Shown piece by piece: positions 20,185 to 29,469 of a DNA stretch of 64,000 nt. Origin of the DNA: Candidatus Planktophila versatilis. GTDB lineage: Bacteria; Actinomycetota; Actinomycetes; Nanopelagicales; Nanopelagicaceae. The position numbers were made by a program, and so were the translations under genes. The stretch spans positions 558,001 through 622,000 of the forward strand of contig NZ_CP016774.1 of the NCBI RefSeq assembly GCF_002288105.1, written 5' to 3'. The notes beneath the pieces were generated by a model. It made no database searches, was not told the origin of the DNA, and saw only the letters and a list, made by a program, of their open reading frames with translations. Every line of letters begins with the position of its first letter. The stretch's first letter is position 1.

Positions 20185-22233
20185 TTAGCCCAGTGCCTTC
20201 TTGACCGTACTGACAATTGCATCGGGTGTAAAACCAAATTCGGTAAAGAGCTTATTGCCCGAAGCTGATGCACCGAAGTGGTCGAGCGAGATAATCACGC
20301 CGTTATCGCCGACATATTCCCGCCAACCCTGAGCTATTCCTGCCTCAATACTCACGCGCAGTGATTTCATTGGCAGCACAGATTCTCGATATGCAGGGGT
20401 CTGCTCGTTAAACCATTCCAGGCAGGGCGCACTCACAACGCGAGTGGAGTGACCATCCTTTTCCAGTGCGATCTGAACGTCGAGTGCGATGCCGACCTCC
20501 GAGCCGGTTGCGATGATGACAATTTTTGGTGCAGAGGATGCTTCCTTCAAAATATAGGCGCCCATATCGACACCGGTTGCGGCGCCATGGGTCGTGCGAT
20601 CAACCGTACGTAAATTTTGACGAGATAGGAGGATGCCCGCTGGCTCTTGTCGTGTGAGGATTGAGCGCCACGCTTCGGTAACTTCATTAGCATCTGCCGG
20701 ACGAATGACGGCAAAGTTTGGAATAGCGCGCAGCGCTGCAAAATGTTCTATCGGTTGATGTGTAGGGCCATCTTCGCCTAAGCCAATCGAATCATGTGTC
20801 CAGATAAATGTGCTGGGAATATCCATCAGTGCTGCAAGTCGCACGGCGGGTCTCATATAGTCGCTAAAGACTGCAAATGTTCCACCGAAGGATCGAGTAA
20901 GACCATGCAGAGTTATTCCGTTAAGGATGGAGCCCATCGCATGCTCGCGAATACCGAAGTGAATAATTCGACCATAAGGGTCGGCGTTCTTCATCGCACT
21001 TGTTGCAGGCAGGAATGAATTCCCACCTTCAATAGTGGTGTTATTACTATCTGCTAAGTCTGCAGATCCGCCCCAGAATTCAGGAAGCACCTTTGCAATG
21101 GCGTTGATGACTTGTCCGGATGCGGCGCGCGTGGCCACCTCTTTTCCACTTTCAAAGACAGGAAGATCTTTACCCCAGCCCTTCGGCAGTTCTTTTGTGA
21201 CAAGGCGGGCAAGCAGTTCTGCGCGTGCTGGATGGGCTGACTTCCACTCGGTGAATTTCTTACTCCAAGTGGCATGCGCCGCTGCGCCACGATCTTTCAC
21301 AGCGCGAACATGGGCAAAGACTTCTGCCGGCATTGCAAACTTTTCCTCTGGATTAAGCCCCAACTCAACCTTAGTTGCGGCAATCTCTTCATCTCCGAGA
21401 GCTGAACCGTGAGACTTGGCAGTGCCACGCAACTTAGGGGCAGGCCAAGCGATCACAGAGTGCATGCGAATCAGAGAGGGCTTGGCCGAGTTGCTTTTCG
21501 CAGCAATCATCGCTTTATCTAGTTCACCGAGATTAATGTTGCCATCAGGTAGTGCTGCGACCTCGTGCACATCCCAGCCATATGCGCGATAGCGCGCAGC
21601 AACATCTTCGGTAAAGGCAACGTGAGTATCGCCTTCAATAGAGATGCGATTATCATCATAAATAATATTGAGATTACCTAAAGCTTGCGTTCCGGCAAGT
21701 GATGATGCTTCACCTGATACACCTTCTTGTAGATCACCATCAGAACAGATAACCCAGATGGAGTGATCAAAGAGAGATTGGCCAGCAGATGCTTCAGGGT
21801 CCAGAAGTCCACGTTCATAGCGCGCAGCCATGGCAAAGCCGACAGCGGTTGCAACTCCAGCGCCGAGTGGACCGGTTGTCATTTCAACTCCCACTGTGTG
21901 GCCGTATTCCGGATGTCCGGGTGTCAATGAATCAAAAGTTCTAAATGATTGCATATCCTGCATCTCAAGCCCGTATCCGCTGAAGAAGAGTTGGGTGTAA
22001 AGAGTTAGTGATGAATGACCGCAAGAGAGAATGAAGCGATCGCGACCTAACCAATGCGGGTTGGCCGGATCATGCACGAGATGTCGTTGAAATAAGTTAT
22101 ATGCCACTGGTGCGAGTGCCATCGCGGTTCCGGGATGGCCATTTCCGACTTTTTGTACCGCATCCATCGCGAGGGCGCGAGCATATGCAACCGCGCGATC
22201 ATCGAGTTCGGTCCAACCAGCTATCTGTGTCAT
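20185..22233 (-). CDS. tkt: Transketolase
   Basis: 682 residues. Thiamine diphosphate enzyme of the pentose phosphate pathway transferring two-carbon units. GNGHPGTAMALAP (~31) is the N-terminal signature, GHSSLTLYTQLF (~72) and GPLGAGVATAVG (~123) line the active site, GDGDLQEGVSGEA (~165) binds the cofactor diphosphate and metal, and the pyrimidine domain has ADLADSNNT (~397) and THDSIGLGEDGPTHQP (~490). An AAGGAGAAG ribosome binding site lies before ATG at 22233. It heads a short reverse-strand unit with pgi. In related genomes ctaB lies upstream and tal downstream; both are missing at this locus. Confidence 0.96.
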   Translation of the reverse strand: MTQIAGWTELDDRAVAYARALAMDAVQKVGNGHPGTAMALAPVAYNLFQRHLVHDPANPHWLGRDRFILSCGHSSLTLYTQLFFSGYGLEMQDMQSFRTFDSLTPGHPEYGHTVGVEMTTGPLGAGVATAVGFAMAARYERGLLDPEASAGQSLFDHSIWVICSDGDLQEGVSGEASSLAGTQALGNLNIIYDDNRISIEGDTHVAFTEDVAARYRAYGWDVHEVAALPDGNINLGELDKAMIAAKSNSAKPSLIRMHSVIAWPAPKLRGTAKSHGSALGDEEIAATKVELGLNPEEKFAMPAEVFAHVRAVKDRGAAAHATWSKKFTEWKSAHPARAELLARLVTKELPKGWGKDLPVFESGKEVATRAASGQVINAIAKVLPEFWGGSADLADSNNTTIEGGNSFLPATSAMKNADPYGRIIHFGIREHAMGSILNGITLHGLTRSFGGTFAVFSDYMRPAVRLAALMDIPSTFIWTHDSIGLGEDGPTHQPIEHFAALRAIPNFAVIRPADANEVTEAWRSILTRQEPAGILLSRQNLRTVDRTTHGAATGVDMGAYILKEASSAPKIVIIATGSEVGIALDVQIALEKDGHSTRVVSAPCLEWFNEQTPAYRESVLPMKSLRVSIEAGIAQGWREYVGDNGVIISLDHFGASASGNKLFTEFGFTPDAIVSTVKKALG

Positions 22234-22244
22234 CTTTCTTCTCC

Positions 22245-23123
22245 TTATGCGTGTTTACGTACAACTGAAAGACGGATTCGCCATGCCGCAATCCAGACGA
22301 GAACGGAACCAAGTAAGTGCAGCATCACTAAGCCTTCTGGCACTCCTAGGAAGTACTGAATATACCCAAGGAGGCCTTGAAGTAGTGTCAGAATAAAAAA
22401 TATCTTAATCCAACGTTTGGTCTCAAAACGAAGATTGGGGGAGAGGAAGAAGAGAACGGTAACAACAATTAAGAGCCAGACTGCGGCGCTATGAAAACGA
22501 GTGATGGTAGTGATACCGAAATCTAGCCGCGGGGCATCGACATCACCGGCATGCGGACCAGATCCCGTGACTAGCGTGCCAATCGCAATTGCTACGAATG
22601 CCAGAGTTAGGTGAAGTAAAGAAAAGCGTGAAATTCTCACCTGAGATGCAGATGTTCGTACTTGCGGATGATGTCGCCTGGAATGCAGTGATGTAGCTGC
22701 GGCAATCAGTGCTATTGAAAGAATGAAGTGCGATGCCACAGCGAGTGGGTTCAGATCAGTTAATACTGTAATTCCGCCCAGGACTCCTTGTCCTAAAATT
22801 CCCAAAATTTGAGTGGCAGCCAAAATTCTTAGGTCGCGACGTCTGCTGCGAAATACTGCAATAAAAGTTGCAAGGGCAGCAAAGAGCAGTGCGAATGTGA
22901 GTAAGCGATTTCCAAATTCAATCCATGCGTGTAGTGCGCCTTCGGCTTGCCCTTCAACCGGTAGATAAGAGCCGGGCACGCACTCTGGCCAGGTGGGACA
23001 TCCCAAACCCGAGCCGGTCACGCGCACCGCTCCTCCGGTCACTACTAAGGCTGACTGAAGAAAGAGCAGGAGGCCGGTGAGGGTTGGCAGTAGGCGATTT
23101 GCAATCGTCCCGGATTTACTCAC
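22245..23123 (-). CDS. ctaA: Heme A synthase (CtaA/COX15 family)
   Basis: 292 residues with eight probable membrane helices. Hydroxylates heme O on the way to heme A for aa3-type cytochrome oxidase. The N-terminus has LVVTGGAVRVTGSGLGCPTW (~27-46), the family signature with a cysteine in the first extracytoplasmic loop (GCPTWPECVPG); the histidine in HAWIEFGNR (~65) and those in later helices are probable heme ligands. Start is GTG at 23121-23123, seven bases after a TAGGCT -10 candidate on the reverse strand. The heme O synthase gene ctaB that usually neighbours it is not in this window. SURF1, an oxidase assembly factor, is encoded 8 kb away. Confidence 0.93.
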   Translation of the reverse strand: MSKSGTIANRLLPTLTGLLLFLQSALVVTGGAVRVTGSGLGCPTWPECVPGSYLPVEGQAEGALHAWIEFGNRLLTFALLFAALATFIAVFRSRRRDLRILAATQILGILGQGVLGGITVLTDLNPLAVASHFILSIALIAAATSLHSRRHHPQVRTSASQVRISRFSLLHLTLAFVAIAIGTLVTGSGPHAGDVDAPRLDFGITTITRFHSAAVWLLIVVTVLFFLSPNLRFETKRWIKIFFILTLLQGLLGYIQYFLGVPEGLVMLHLLGSVLVWIAAWRIRLSVVRKHA

Positions 23124-23130
23124 GCTGCGT

Positions 23131-23199
23131 AGCCTATGACCTACACATCAGTAGGACGCGCCGGCTCGAGTGGCAAGGGCGAGGGAATTACGACACAAT
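23131..23199. promoter_or_regulatory. Divergent ctaA/sufR promoter region
   Basis: On the reverse strand TAGGCT (23131-23136 read in reverse) is followed by seven bases and the ctaA GTG. On the forward strand CACAAT (23194-23199) is followed by six bases and the sufR GTG at 23206. Both arrangements predict leaderless transcripts. SufR of other bacteria represses its own operon, so an operator may lie here, but no clear palindrome was identified. Confidence 0.45.
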
Positions 23200-23205
23200 A
23201 GTGTT

Positions 23206-23880
23206 GTGAAAATCGATGACCTCAGTACACGTGATGCTGTAGCGCGCTCGGTTCTAGAAAATGGCCCCTCCACTGCGGTAATCCTTGGCGCCAGACTCAG
23301 ACTTACGCCTCCAGGCATTCGCCGCCATCTTGAAATTCTCGTCGCCGATGGAATTTTGGAAGCGCGCGATCCGCATGTGGCTCTTACGAGGGGACGCGGT
23401 CGGCCTTCAAAAGTTTTCGTGATGACCGATGCTGGTCGGGAACAGTTTGAGCATTCCTACGATGACTTAGCGGTTGCCGCTTTGAAATTCATGTCATCGC
23501 AATCCGGAGAACATCAGGTCTATGCCTTTGCCCAATCTCGCGCAGATGACATTGAACGCAAAGCAACTGTGGCCCTGGCTAAGTCGCCGAATAAAACAGA
23601 AGCGCTGGCAACTTTCTTAACCGAGCAAGGTTATGCGGCAAGCATTGAAGTCCATGCCAATGGTGAACAACTCTGTCAGCACCACTGCCCAATCGCACAC
23701 GTGGCCGCTGAATTCCCCCAACTATGCGAGACCGAGACCGAAATCTTCTCCAAGATTCTAGGAACTCACGTGCAACGACTGGCAACGATTGCCCATGGTG
23801 ATGGCGTGTGCACTACTTATATTCCAAAGACTGTCAATAATAAGAAAGTTACAACTACCGATGGAAAGGCACACAAATGA
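23206..23880 (+). CDS. sufR: SufR-type iron-sulfur cluster transcriptional regulator
   Basis: 224 residues from GTG 23206; a longer frame upstream to 23170 exists but lacks a ribosome binding site and the chosen start sits six bases after a -10 candidate. An N-terminal winged helix-turn-helix (~8-70; [20 protein letters not shown]) is followed by a C-terminal domain with cysteines in CQHHCP, LCETE and VCTTYI (~157-212), the likely ligands of a redox-sensing Fe-S cluster. Homologues repress the suf operon when clusters are plentiful. Its TGA stop overlaps the sufB ATG by 4 nt, so it is the first gene of the operon it is expected to control. Confidence 0.9.
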   Translation: MKIDDLSTRDAVARSVLENGPSTAVILGARLRLTPPGIRRHLEILVADGILEARDPHVALTRGRGRPSKVFVMTDAGREQFEHSYDDLAVAALKFMSSQSGEHQVYAFAQSRADDIERKATVALAKSPNKTEALATFLTEQGYAASIEVHANGEQLCQHHCPIAHVAAEFPQLCETETEIFSKILGTHVQRLATIAHGDGVCTTYIPKTVNNKKVTTTDGKAHK

Positions 23881-25286
23881 CAACAGCACATCCAGAACTC
23901 GAAGGTCTCGGAAATTACGAGTACGGCTGGTCAGACAGCAACGATGCCGGATCTAATGCAAAGCGTGGTCTGAGTGAAGAGGTAGTTCGTGACATTAGCT
24001 CTAAGAAATCAGAGCCACAGTGGATGCTAGACCTGCGCCTTAAAGGCCTTGATCTCTTCTACAAGAAGCCAATGCCATCATGGGGATCAGATCTCTCCGG
24101 AATTTTCTTCGACACCATTAAGTACTTCGTGCGCTCTACTGAAAAGCAGGCAGCAACCTGGGATGACCTTCCAGATGATATTAAGAACACATACGATCGC
24201 CTTGGTATCCCAGAGGCAGAAAAGCAACGCCTAGTTTCTGGTGTTGCAGCCCAGTATGAATCTGAAGTTGTCTATCACTCAATCCGGGATGACCTTGAGA
24301 AGCAGGGTGTGATCTTCCTTGATACCGATAGCGGCCTAAGGCAGCACCCAGAACTCTTCAAAGAGTATTTCGGAAGCGTTATTCCGGTTGGGGATAATAA
24401 GTTTGCAGCTCTCAACACTTCTGTCTGGTCTGGTGGTTCATTTATTTATGTTCCTAAGGGTGTCCATGTTGATATTCCTTTACAGGCATATTTCCGCATT
24501 AACACTGAGAACATGGGTCAATTCGAGCGCACACTGATTATCGCTGATGAAGATTCATACATTCACTATGTTGAAGGTTGCACCGCACCTATCTACAAAT
24601 CAGATTCGCTTCACTCAGCAGTTGTTGAAATCATCGTTAAGAAGGGTGCGCGCGTTCGTTACACAACGATTCAGAACTGGTCGAATAACGTTTATAACTT
24701 GGTAACAAAGCGCGCCACATGTGCCGAAGGTGCAACGATGGAATGGGTCGATGGCAATATTGGCTCAAAGGTCACGATGAAGTATCCAGCTGTAATGTTG
24801 ATGGGTCCTCATGCAAAGGGTGAGACTCTCTCGCTTGCATTTGCAGGTCCTGGCCAACACCAAGATTCTGGTGCAAAGATGGTTCACGCTGCGCCATATA
24901 CATCGTCTTCAGTAATCTCTAAATCAGTTGCCCGCGGGGGAGGCCGTACTTCTTATCGCGGACTCGTTCAGGTGCAAGAAGGCGCTCACCATTCAGCAAG
25001 CACAGTTAAATGTGATGCACTGCTGGTAGATACCATTTCACGTTCTGACACATATCCGTATGTAGATATTCGCGAAGATGATGTTTCTATGGGTCACGAA
25101 GCGACCGTCTCAAAGATTTCAGATGATCAGCTCTTCTATCTCATGTCACGTGGACTCAATGAAGATGAAGCGATGGCAATGATTGTTCGTGGATTTATCG
25201 AACCAATCGCCCGCGAACTTCCAATGGAGTACGCACTTGAACTTAACCGCCTGATTGAATTGCAGATGGAAGGTGCTGTCGGATAA
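23877..25286 (+). CDS. sufB: Fe-S cluster assembly scaffold SufB
   Basis: 469 residues. Scaffold subunit of the SufBCD complex on which Fe-S clusters are assembled. Hallmarks: [19 protein letters not shown] (~196-214), [12 protein letters not shown] (~231-242), and the conserved SufB core cysteine in [13 protein letters not shown] (~376-388). The C-terminal [20 protein letters not shown] segment is shared with SufD and mediates contact with SufC. ATG overlaps sufR by 4 nt, and the stop overlaps the sufD start by one base. Confidence 0.96.
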   Translation: MTTAHPELEGLGNYEYGWSDSNDAGSNAKRGLSEEVVRDISSKKSEPQWMLDLRLKGLDLFYKKPMPSWGSDLSGIFFDTIKYFVRSTEKQAATWDDLPDDIKNTYDRLGIPEAEKQRLVSGVAAQYESEVVYHSIRDDLEKQGVIFLDTDSGLRQHPELFKEYFGSVIPVGDNKFAALNTSVWSGGSFIYVPKGVHVDIPLQAYFRINTENMGQFERTLIIADEDSYIHYVEGCTAPIYKSDSLHSAVVEIIVKKGARVRYTTIQNWSNNVYNLVTKRATCAEGATMEWVDGNIGSKVTMKYPAVMLMGPHAKGETLSLAFAGPGQHQDSGAKMVHAAPYTSSSVISKSVARGGGRTSYRGLVQVQEGAHHSASTVKCDALLVDTISRSDTYPYVDIREDDVSMGHEATVSKISDDQLFYLMSRGLNEDEAMAMIVRGFIEPIARELPMEYALELNRLIELQMEGAVG

Positions 25287-26377
25287 TGACAACACTGCAA
25301 TCAAATATTCTGGAAAAGCACACCCCTTCCGGTCGGGAAGAGGCGTGGCGCTTTACCCCCCTGAAACGATTAGGTGGAATGCACGATGGAACAGCTACAC
25401 CTGTTCTGCGTAATTCACTCATCGCAAAAGGTGACCTACCTTCGGGAGTCACTTTAACCCGCACAACAATCACGGCAGTGACCGAGACTGATGATGCGAT
25501 TGTTAATCGAATTCGTGAATTCACAGATCAGGGAACGATTCTTGAGATTGCATCCAACGCTGAAGTTGCGAGTCCAATCTTTCTAGGCCGCACACCAGGT
25601 GCTCTGGATACGGCTGAATTTGCTCGAGTACTTATCAAAGTTGGTACCCACGCCAAAGCAACGGTCATCATTGAAAACACCGGCGATACTCATCTGGCAG
25701 AAGATTTAGAGATCCAGGTAGGCCCAGGGGCCCATCTAACTTTGATCAGCTTGCAAGAGTGGGGCACACAGACAATTCATGCAGGTCGACATCACGCAAT
25801 CGTGGATCGCGATGCAACATTTAAATCAATCGTTGTCACCGTCGGTGGCAACCTGGTTCGTCTGCTGCCGACAGTTGATTTCATCGCACCAGGTGCATCA
25901 TGTGATCTCTCAGGAGTGTATTTTGCAACTGCCGGTCAATTCTTTGAGCATCGCATGTTTGTAGATCACAAGGTACCAAATGCGAAATCTCGCGTTAATT
26001 ACAAGGGAGCACTCGCAGGCGATAAGGCACATACAGTGTGGATCGGTGATGTCTTCATTCGCGCCGCAGCTGAAGGTACAGATACCTACGAACTTAATCG
26101 CAATCTCTTGTTATCAGATGGCGCACGCGCTGACTCTGTTCCTAATCTTGAAATTGAAACCGGAGAAATTGTTGGCGCCGGACACGCATCTACAACCGGT
26201 CGTTTTGATGATGAGCAGCTCTTTTATCTCATGTCTCGCGGAATCAATATGGAGGATGCTCGTCGTCTTGTTGTTCGTGGATTTTTCAATGAAATCGTTT
26301 CGGAGATCGGAATCGATGAGTTTCAAGATCGCATCATGACTCGAATCGATAACGAATTAGCAAAGGCAGGCAAGTGA
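25286..26377 (+). CDS. sufD: Fe-S cluster assembly protein SufD
   Basis: 363 residues. SufB paralogue that pairs with SufB and SufC. The C-terminal half forms the beta-helix core (GAHLTLISLQEWG, FEHRMFVDHKVPNAKSRVNY) and ends with [20 protein letters not shown], the SufC-binding region also seen in SufB. The N-terminus PSGREEAWRFTPLKRLGG (~12-29) is typical of SufD. The histidine in DHKVPNAKS is the equivalent of a residue implicated in cluster formation. One-base overlap with sufB; the Rieske gene follows after one base. Confidence 0.94.
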   Translation: MTTLQSNILEKHTPSGREEAWRFTPLKRLGGMHDGTATPVLRNSLIAKGDLPSGVTLTRTTITAVTETDDAIVNRIREFTDQGTILEIASNAEVASPIFLGRTPGALDTAEFARVLIKVGTHAKATVIIENTGDTHLAEDLEIQVGPGAHLTLISLQEWGTQTIHAGRHHAIVDRDATFKSIVVTVGGNLVRLLPTVDFIAPGASCDLSGVYFATAGQFFEHRMFVDHKVPNAKSRVNYKGALAGDKAHTVWIGDVFIRAAAEGTDTYELNRNLLLSDGARADSVPNLEIETGEIVGAGHASTTGRFDDEQLFYLMSRGINMEDARRLVVRGFFNEIVSEIGIDEFQDRIMTRIDNELAKAGK

Positions 26378-26378
26378 A

Positions 26379-26675
26379 ATGTCTGATCTCTCACTAGCCT
26401 CTCTGACAGAGGGAAAACCGCTACGTATTGAAAAAAATGGCGAGTCGATTTGCGTTACGCGAGTGGGCTCTGAAGTTTTTGCAATATCTGATACATGCAG
26501 TCATTCAGAAGCCTCGCTTTCTGAAGGCGATATTGAAGGATTCAAGATTGAATGCTGGCTCCATGGCGCAGAGTTTGATGTTCGTACGGGTGAAGCCCTT
26601 ACGCCACCAGCTGTAGCGCCAGTGAAGTCATACCCAGTAACCATCGACGGAGACTCCGTCACGGTAGAGATGTAA
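26379..26675 (+). CDS. Rieske [2Fe-2S] ferredoxin of the suf operon
   Basis: 98 residues, a single Rieske domain. Cluster ligands are visible as C-S-H (DTCSHSEAS, ~40-42) and C-x2-H (ECWLHGAEFD, ~59-62), spaced as expected for a dioxygenase-type Rieske ferredoxin. No membrane anchor or signal peptide. Such a ferredoxin sits between sufD and sufC in many actinobacterial suf operons and probably delivers electrons during assembly or serves as a client protein; its exact function is unknown. Eleven bases separate it from sufC. Confidence 0.9.
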   Translation: MSDLSLASLTEGKPLRIEKNGESICVTRVGSEVFAISDTCSHSEASLSEGDIEGFKIECWLHGAEFDVRTGEALTPPAVAPVKSYPVTIDGDSVTVEM

Positions 26676-26686
26676 CGGAGATAGAT

Positions 26687-27439
26687 ATGAGTACTCTAGA
26701 AATTCGCGGCCTGAAAGTATCTGTCGAGACCGAACAAGGCGCAATTGAAATTCTTAAAGGGGTAGATCTGACCATCAAGTCAGGTGAAACTCACGCAATT
26801 ATGGGCCCTAACGGTTCAGGTAAGTCAACACTTGCTTACTCGATTGCTGGACACCCTAAATACACAATCACCGGCGGCACTGTGACACTCGATGGCGCAG
26901 ATGTTCTAGAGATGACTGTTGATGAGCGTGCGAAAGCTGGACTTTTCTTAGCTATGCAATACCCGGTAGAAGTTCCTGGAGTTTCAGTCTCCAACTTCCT
27001 ACGTACTGCAGCAACTGCCTTGCGTGGTGAAGCACCAAAGCTTCGTGAATGGGTCGGAGAAGTTAAAGCAGCGATGGAGACACTCAAGATGGATCCTTCA
27101 TTTGCACAACGCAACGTTAACGAAGGATTCTCAGGTGGCGAGAAGAAGCGCCATGAAATCATGCAGCTTGAACTGCTCAAGCCAAAGTTTGCAATTCTTG
27201 ATGAGACAGATTCTGGGCTCGATGTCGATGCGCTTCGTATCGTTTCAGAGGGTGTTGTTCGTGCCAAAGAAGCCAACAACCACGGCATCTTGCTCATTAC
27301 GCACTACACAAGAATCTTGAAGTACATCAAGCCAGATTTCGTACATGTGTTTGCAAATGGCCGCATCGTTGAAGAAGGTGGCCCAGAGCTAGCAGATAAA
27401 CTCGAAGCGAATGGATATGCCGAGTACGTAAGCGCTTAA
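26687..27439 (+). CDS. sufC: Fe-S cluster assembly ATPase SufC
   Basis: 250 residues. ABC-type ATPase that drives conformational change in SufBCD. Walker A GPNGSGKST (~38-46), ABC signature FSGGEKKR (~148-155), Walker B FAILDETDSGLD (~169-180) where the SufC-type E-T-D replaces the usual E-P-T, and H-loop LLITHYTRIL (~203). A ribosome binding site (ACGGAGATAG) lies before ATG 26687. sufS follows after one base. Confidence 0.96.
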   Translation: MSTLEIRGLKVSVETEQGAIEILKGVDLTIKSGETHAIMGPNGSGKSTLAYSIAGHPKYTITGGTVTLDGADVLEMTVDERAKAGLFLAMQYPVEVPGVSVSNFLRTAATALRGEAPKLREWVGEVKAAMETLKMDPSFAQRNVNEGFSGGEKKRHEIMQLELLKPKFAILDETDSGLDVDALRIVSEGVVRAKEANNHGILLITHYTRILKYIKPDFVHVFANGRIVEEGGPELADKLEANGYAEYVSA

Positions 27440-27440
27440 T

Positions 27441-28685
27441 ATGTCCTTCAATGCATCTGTCATCGCACAGGATTTTCCAATTCTTTCTCGGAAAATTCGC
27501 GATGGCAAACGCCTTGTCTACCTCGATTCAGGTGCGACGAGTCAGAAACCAAATGTTGTTATTGAAGCTCAAAGTGATTTTTATCGACTTCATAATGCAG
27601 CAGCGCATCGAGGTGCGCATCAGCTCGCCGAAGAAGCAACGGACGCACTTGAAGGTGCGCGTCAGACCGTGGCTAGCTTTATCAACGCAGATCTTGATGA
27701 GGTAGTTTTCACAAAGAGTGCTACCGAAGCGCTAAACCTAGTTTCTTATGCGATGGGCAACGCGCAAAAGGGCAATAGATTTCACCTCTCAGCCGGCGAT
27801 GGAATTGTCGTCACTGAGATGGAGCACCACGCCAACCTCATCCCATGGCAACAATTAGCTGCGCGTACTGGCGCTTCACTGTCGTGGTTTGAAGTAACCC
27901 CTGATGGACGCCTTGATCTCTCCAATCTTGCATCGGTCATTACGGAAAAGACGAAAGTCGTTGCACTGACTCAGCAATCAAATGTTTTAGGCACAATCAT
28001 TCCGCTGGAAGAGATTGTTAAGCGAGCACATGAAGTTGGTGCAGTTGTTGTGCTCGATGCATGTCAATCTGTTCCACATATGGCCGTGGATGTAAAAGCA
28101 CTCGGTATCGATTTTCTAGCTTTTTCTGGACATAAAACGGTCGGCCCTACCGGCATTGGAATCTTCTGGGGACGAAGTGAGCTGCTTGCAGAACTACCAC
28201 CGTTTCTGACCGGTGGCTCCATGATTGAAAACGTCACGATGACCTCTGCAACCTGGGCACCGGCGCCACGTAAATTTGAGGCGGGTGTTCCCAATATGGC
28301 GCAAGCTGTTGGACTAGGAGCAGCGCTTACCTATCTGACAAAGATTGGCATGAATCAGATTCACGAACACGAACGTGCTCTGACTGAATATCTTCTTAAT
28401 GAGTTTTCAACGATCGATGATTTAAAGGTAATTGGCCCACAAGATATGAATATGCGGGGCGGAATTGTCTCGTTCTCAGTGGGGGAGATTCACCCGCATG
28501 ATTTAGGACAATATCTTGATAGCCAGGGGATAGCAGTGCGTACTGGTCACCATTGCGCATGGCCATTGACTCGTAAGTTGGGCGTTCCAGCTACTACTCG
28601 AGCTTCGTTCTATCTGTATAACACAAAAGATGATCTCGACGCCTTAGTCGCTGGCATTCGTGGCGCACAGAAGTATTTTGGATAA
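27441..28685 (+). CDS. sufS: Cysteine desulfurase SufS
   Basis: 414 residues. PLP enzyme removing sulfur from cysteine for Fe-S assembly. N-terminal YLDSGATSQKP (~27-37), the PLP lysine in FSGHKTVGPTGIG (~227-239), and the catalytic cysteine in VRTGHHCAWPL (~364-374), the short-lobe type used by group II desulfurases that need a partner such as SufU. The partner gene sufU follows after two bases. Full length with no disruptions. Confidence 0.95.
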   Translation: MSFNASVIAQDFPILSRKIRDGKRLVYLDSGATSQKPNVVIEAQSDFYRLHNAAAHRGAHQLAEEATDALEGARQTVASFINADLDEVVFTKSATEALNLVSYAMGNAQKGNRFHLSAGDGIVVTEMEHHANLIPWQQLAARTGASLSWFEVTPDGRLDLSNLASVITEKTKVVALTQQSNVLGTIIPLEEIVKRAHEVGAVVVLDACQSVPHMAVDVKALGIDFLAFSGHKTVGPTGIGIFWGRSELLAELPPFLTGGSMIENVTMTSATWAPAPRKFEAGVPNMAQAVGLGAALTYLTKIGMNQIHEHERALTEYLLNEFSTIDDLKVIGPQDMNMRGGIVSFSVGEIHPHDLGQYLDSQGIAVRTGHHCAWPLTRKLGVPATTRASFYLYNTKDDLDALVAGIRGAQKYFG

Positions 28686-28687
28686 CC

Positions 28688-29131
28688 ATGCAATTAGATA
28701 ATCTCTACCAGGAAGTGATTCTTGATCACTATAAGAATCCACAGCATAAGAAGTTAAATCCAACCTTTGATGCTCAAGTTCATCACATTAATCCGAGTTG
28801 TGGCGATGAAATCACGCTCAATGTCACTCTCGATGCGGGCCTGGTAAAAGAAGTTTCTTGGGATGGAGTTGGCTGTTCTATTTCACAAGCAAGTGCATCG
28901 ATTCTCACTGATTTACTCATTGGCAAGAGCCTTGATCGGGCGCAAGAAATCTCTGATGCATTTATGCACCTGATGCAGAGCAAAGGGACTGAAACCGGTG
29001 ATGCCGAACTCCTGGAGGATGCGGTAGCTCTGGCTGGAGTTTCGCAATACCCGGCTCGCATTAAATGTGCGCTCTTGGGCTGGATGGCATTTAAAGACGC
29101 TTCCGTGCAAGCAATAGCAAAGAATTCATAA
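28688..29131 (+). CDS. sufU: SufU sulfur-transfer protein
   Basis: 147 residues. Zinc-containing IscU-like protein that accepts persulfide sulfur from SufS. Three cysteines and an aspartate that form the site are visible: NPSCGDEI (~36-43), GVGCSISQASA (~59-69) and ARIKCALLGW (~124-133). The insertion between the second and third cysteine is characteristic of SufU against IscU. Start ATG 28688, two bases after sufS. Confidence 0.93.
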   Translation: MQLDNLYQEVILDHYKNPQHKKLNPTFDAQVHHINPSCGDEITLNVTLDAGLVKEVSWDGVGCSISQASASILTDLLIGKSLDRAQEISDAFMHLMQSKGTETGDAELLEDAVALAGVSQYPARIKCALLGWMAFKDASVQAIAKNS

Positions 29132-29151
29132 AAAGAAAGTAGGATACGGAT

Positions 29152-29463
29152 ATGGTTGCAAAGATCGAAGATGTAAACGAGGCGATGAAAGATGTTGTCG
29201 ACCCAGAACTAGGAATCAACGTAGTAGATCTTGGACTGATTTACGACATCATGGTGGATGAGAACAACATTGCCGTGCTGAACATGACTCTCACATCAGC
29301 TGCTTGTCCACTCCAAGATGTTATTGAAGATCAGACCCGCGAGGCGCTTAAGCCATTTACCGATGATGTGAAAATCAACTGGGTGTGGATGCCGCCATGG
29401 GGCCCAGATAAAATTACCGACGACGGCAGAGAACAGCTGCGCGCTCTCGGCTTTACTGTTTAG
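29152..29463 (+). CDS. sufT: SufT-like DUF59 (MIP18) Fe-S maturation protein
   Basis: 103 residues covering a single DUF59 domain. DPELGINVVDLGLIYDI (~18-34) is the signature and TSAACPLQDVIEDQ (~49-62) carries the conserved cysteine. Stand-alone DUF59 proteins at the end of suf operons help mature Fe-S enzymes. Ribosome binding site AAAGTAGGATA upstream of ATG 29152, 20 nt after sufU. It is the last clear suf gene. Confidence 0.9.
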   Translation: MVAKIEDVNEAMKDVVDPELGINVVDLGLIYDIMVDENNIAVLNMTLTSAACPLQDVIEDQTREALKPFTDDVKINWVWMPPWGPDKITDDGREQLRALGFTV

Positions 29464-29469
29464 TTTTTT

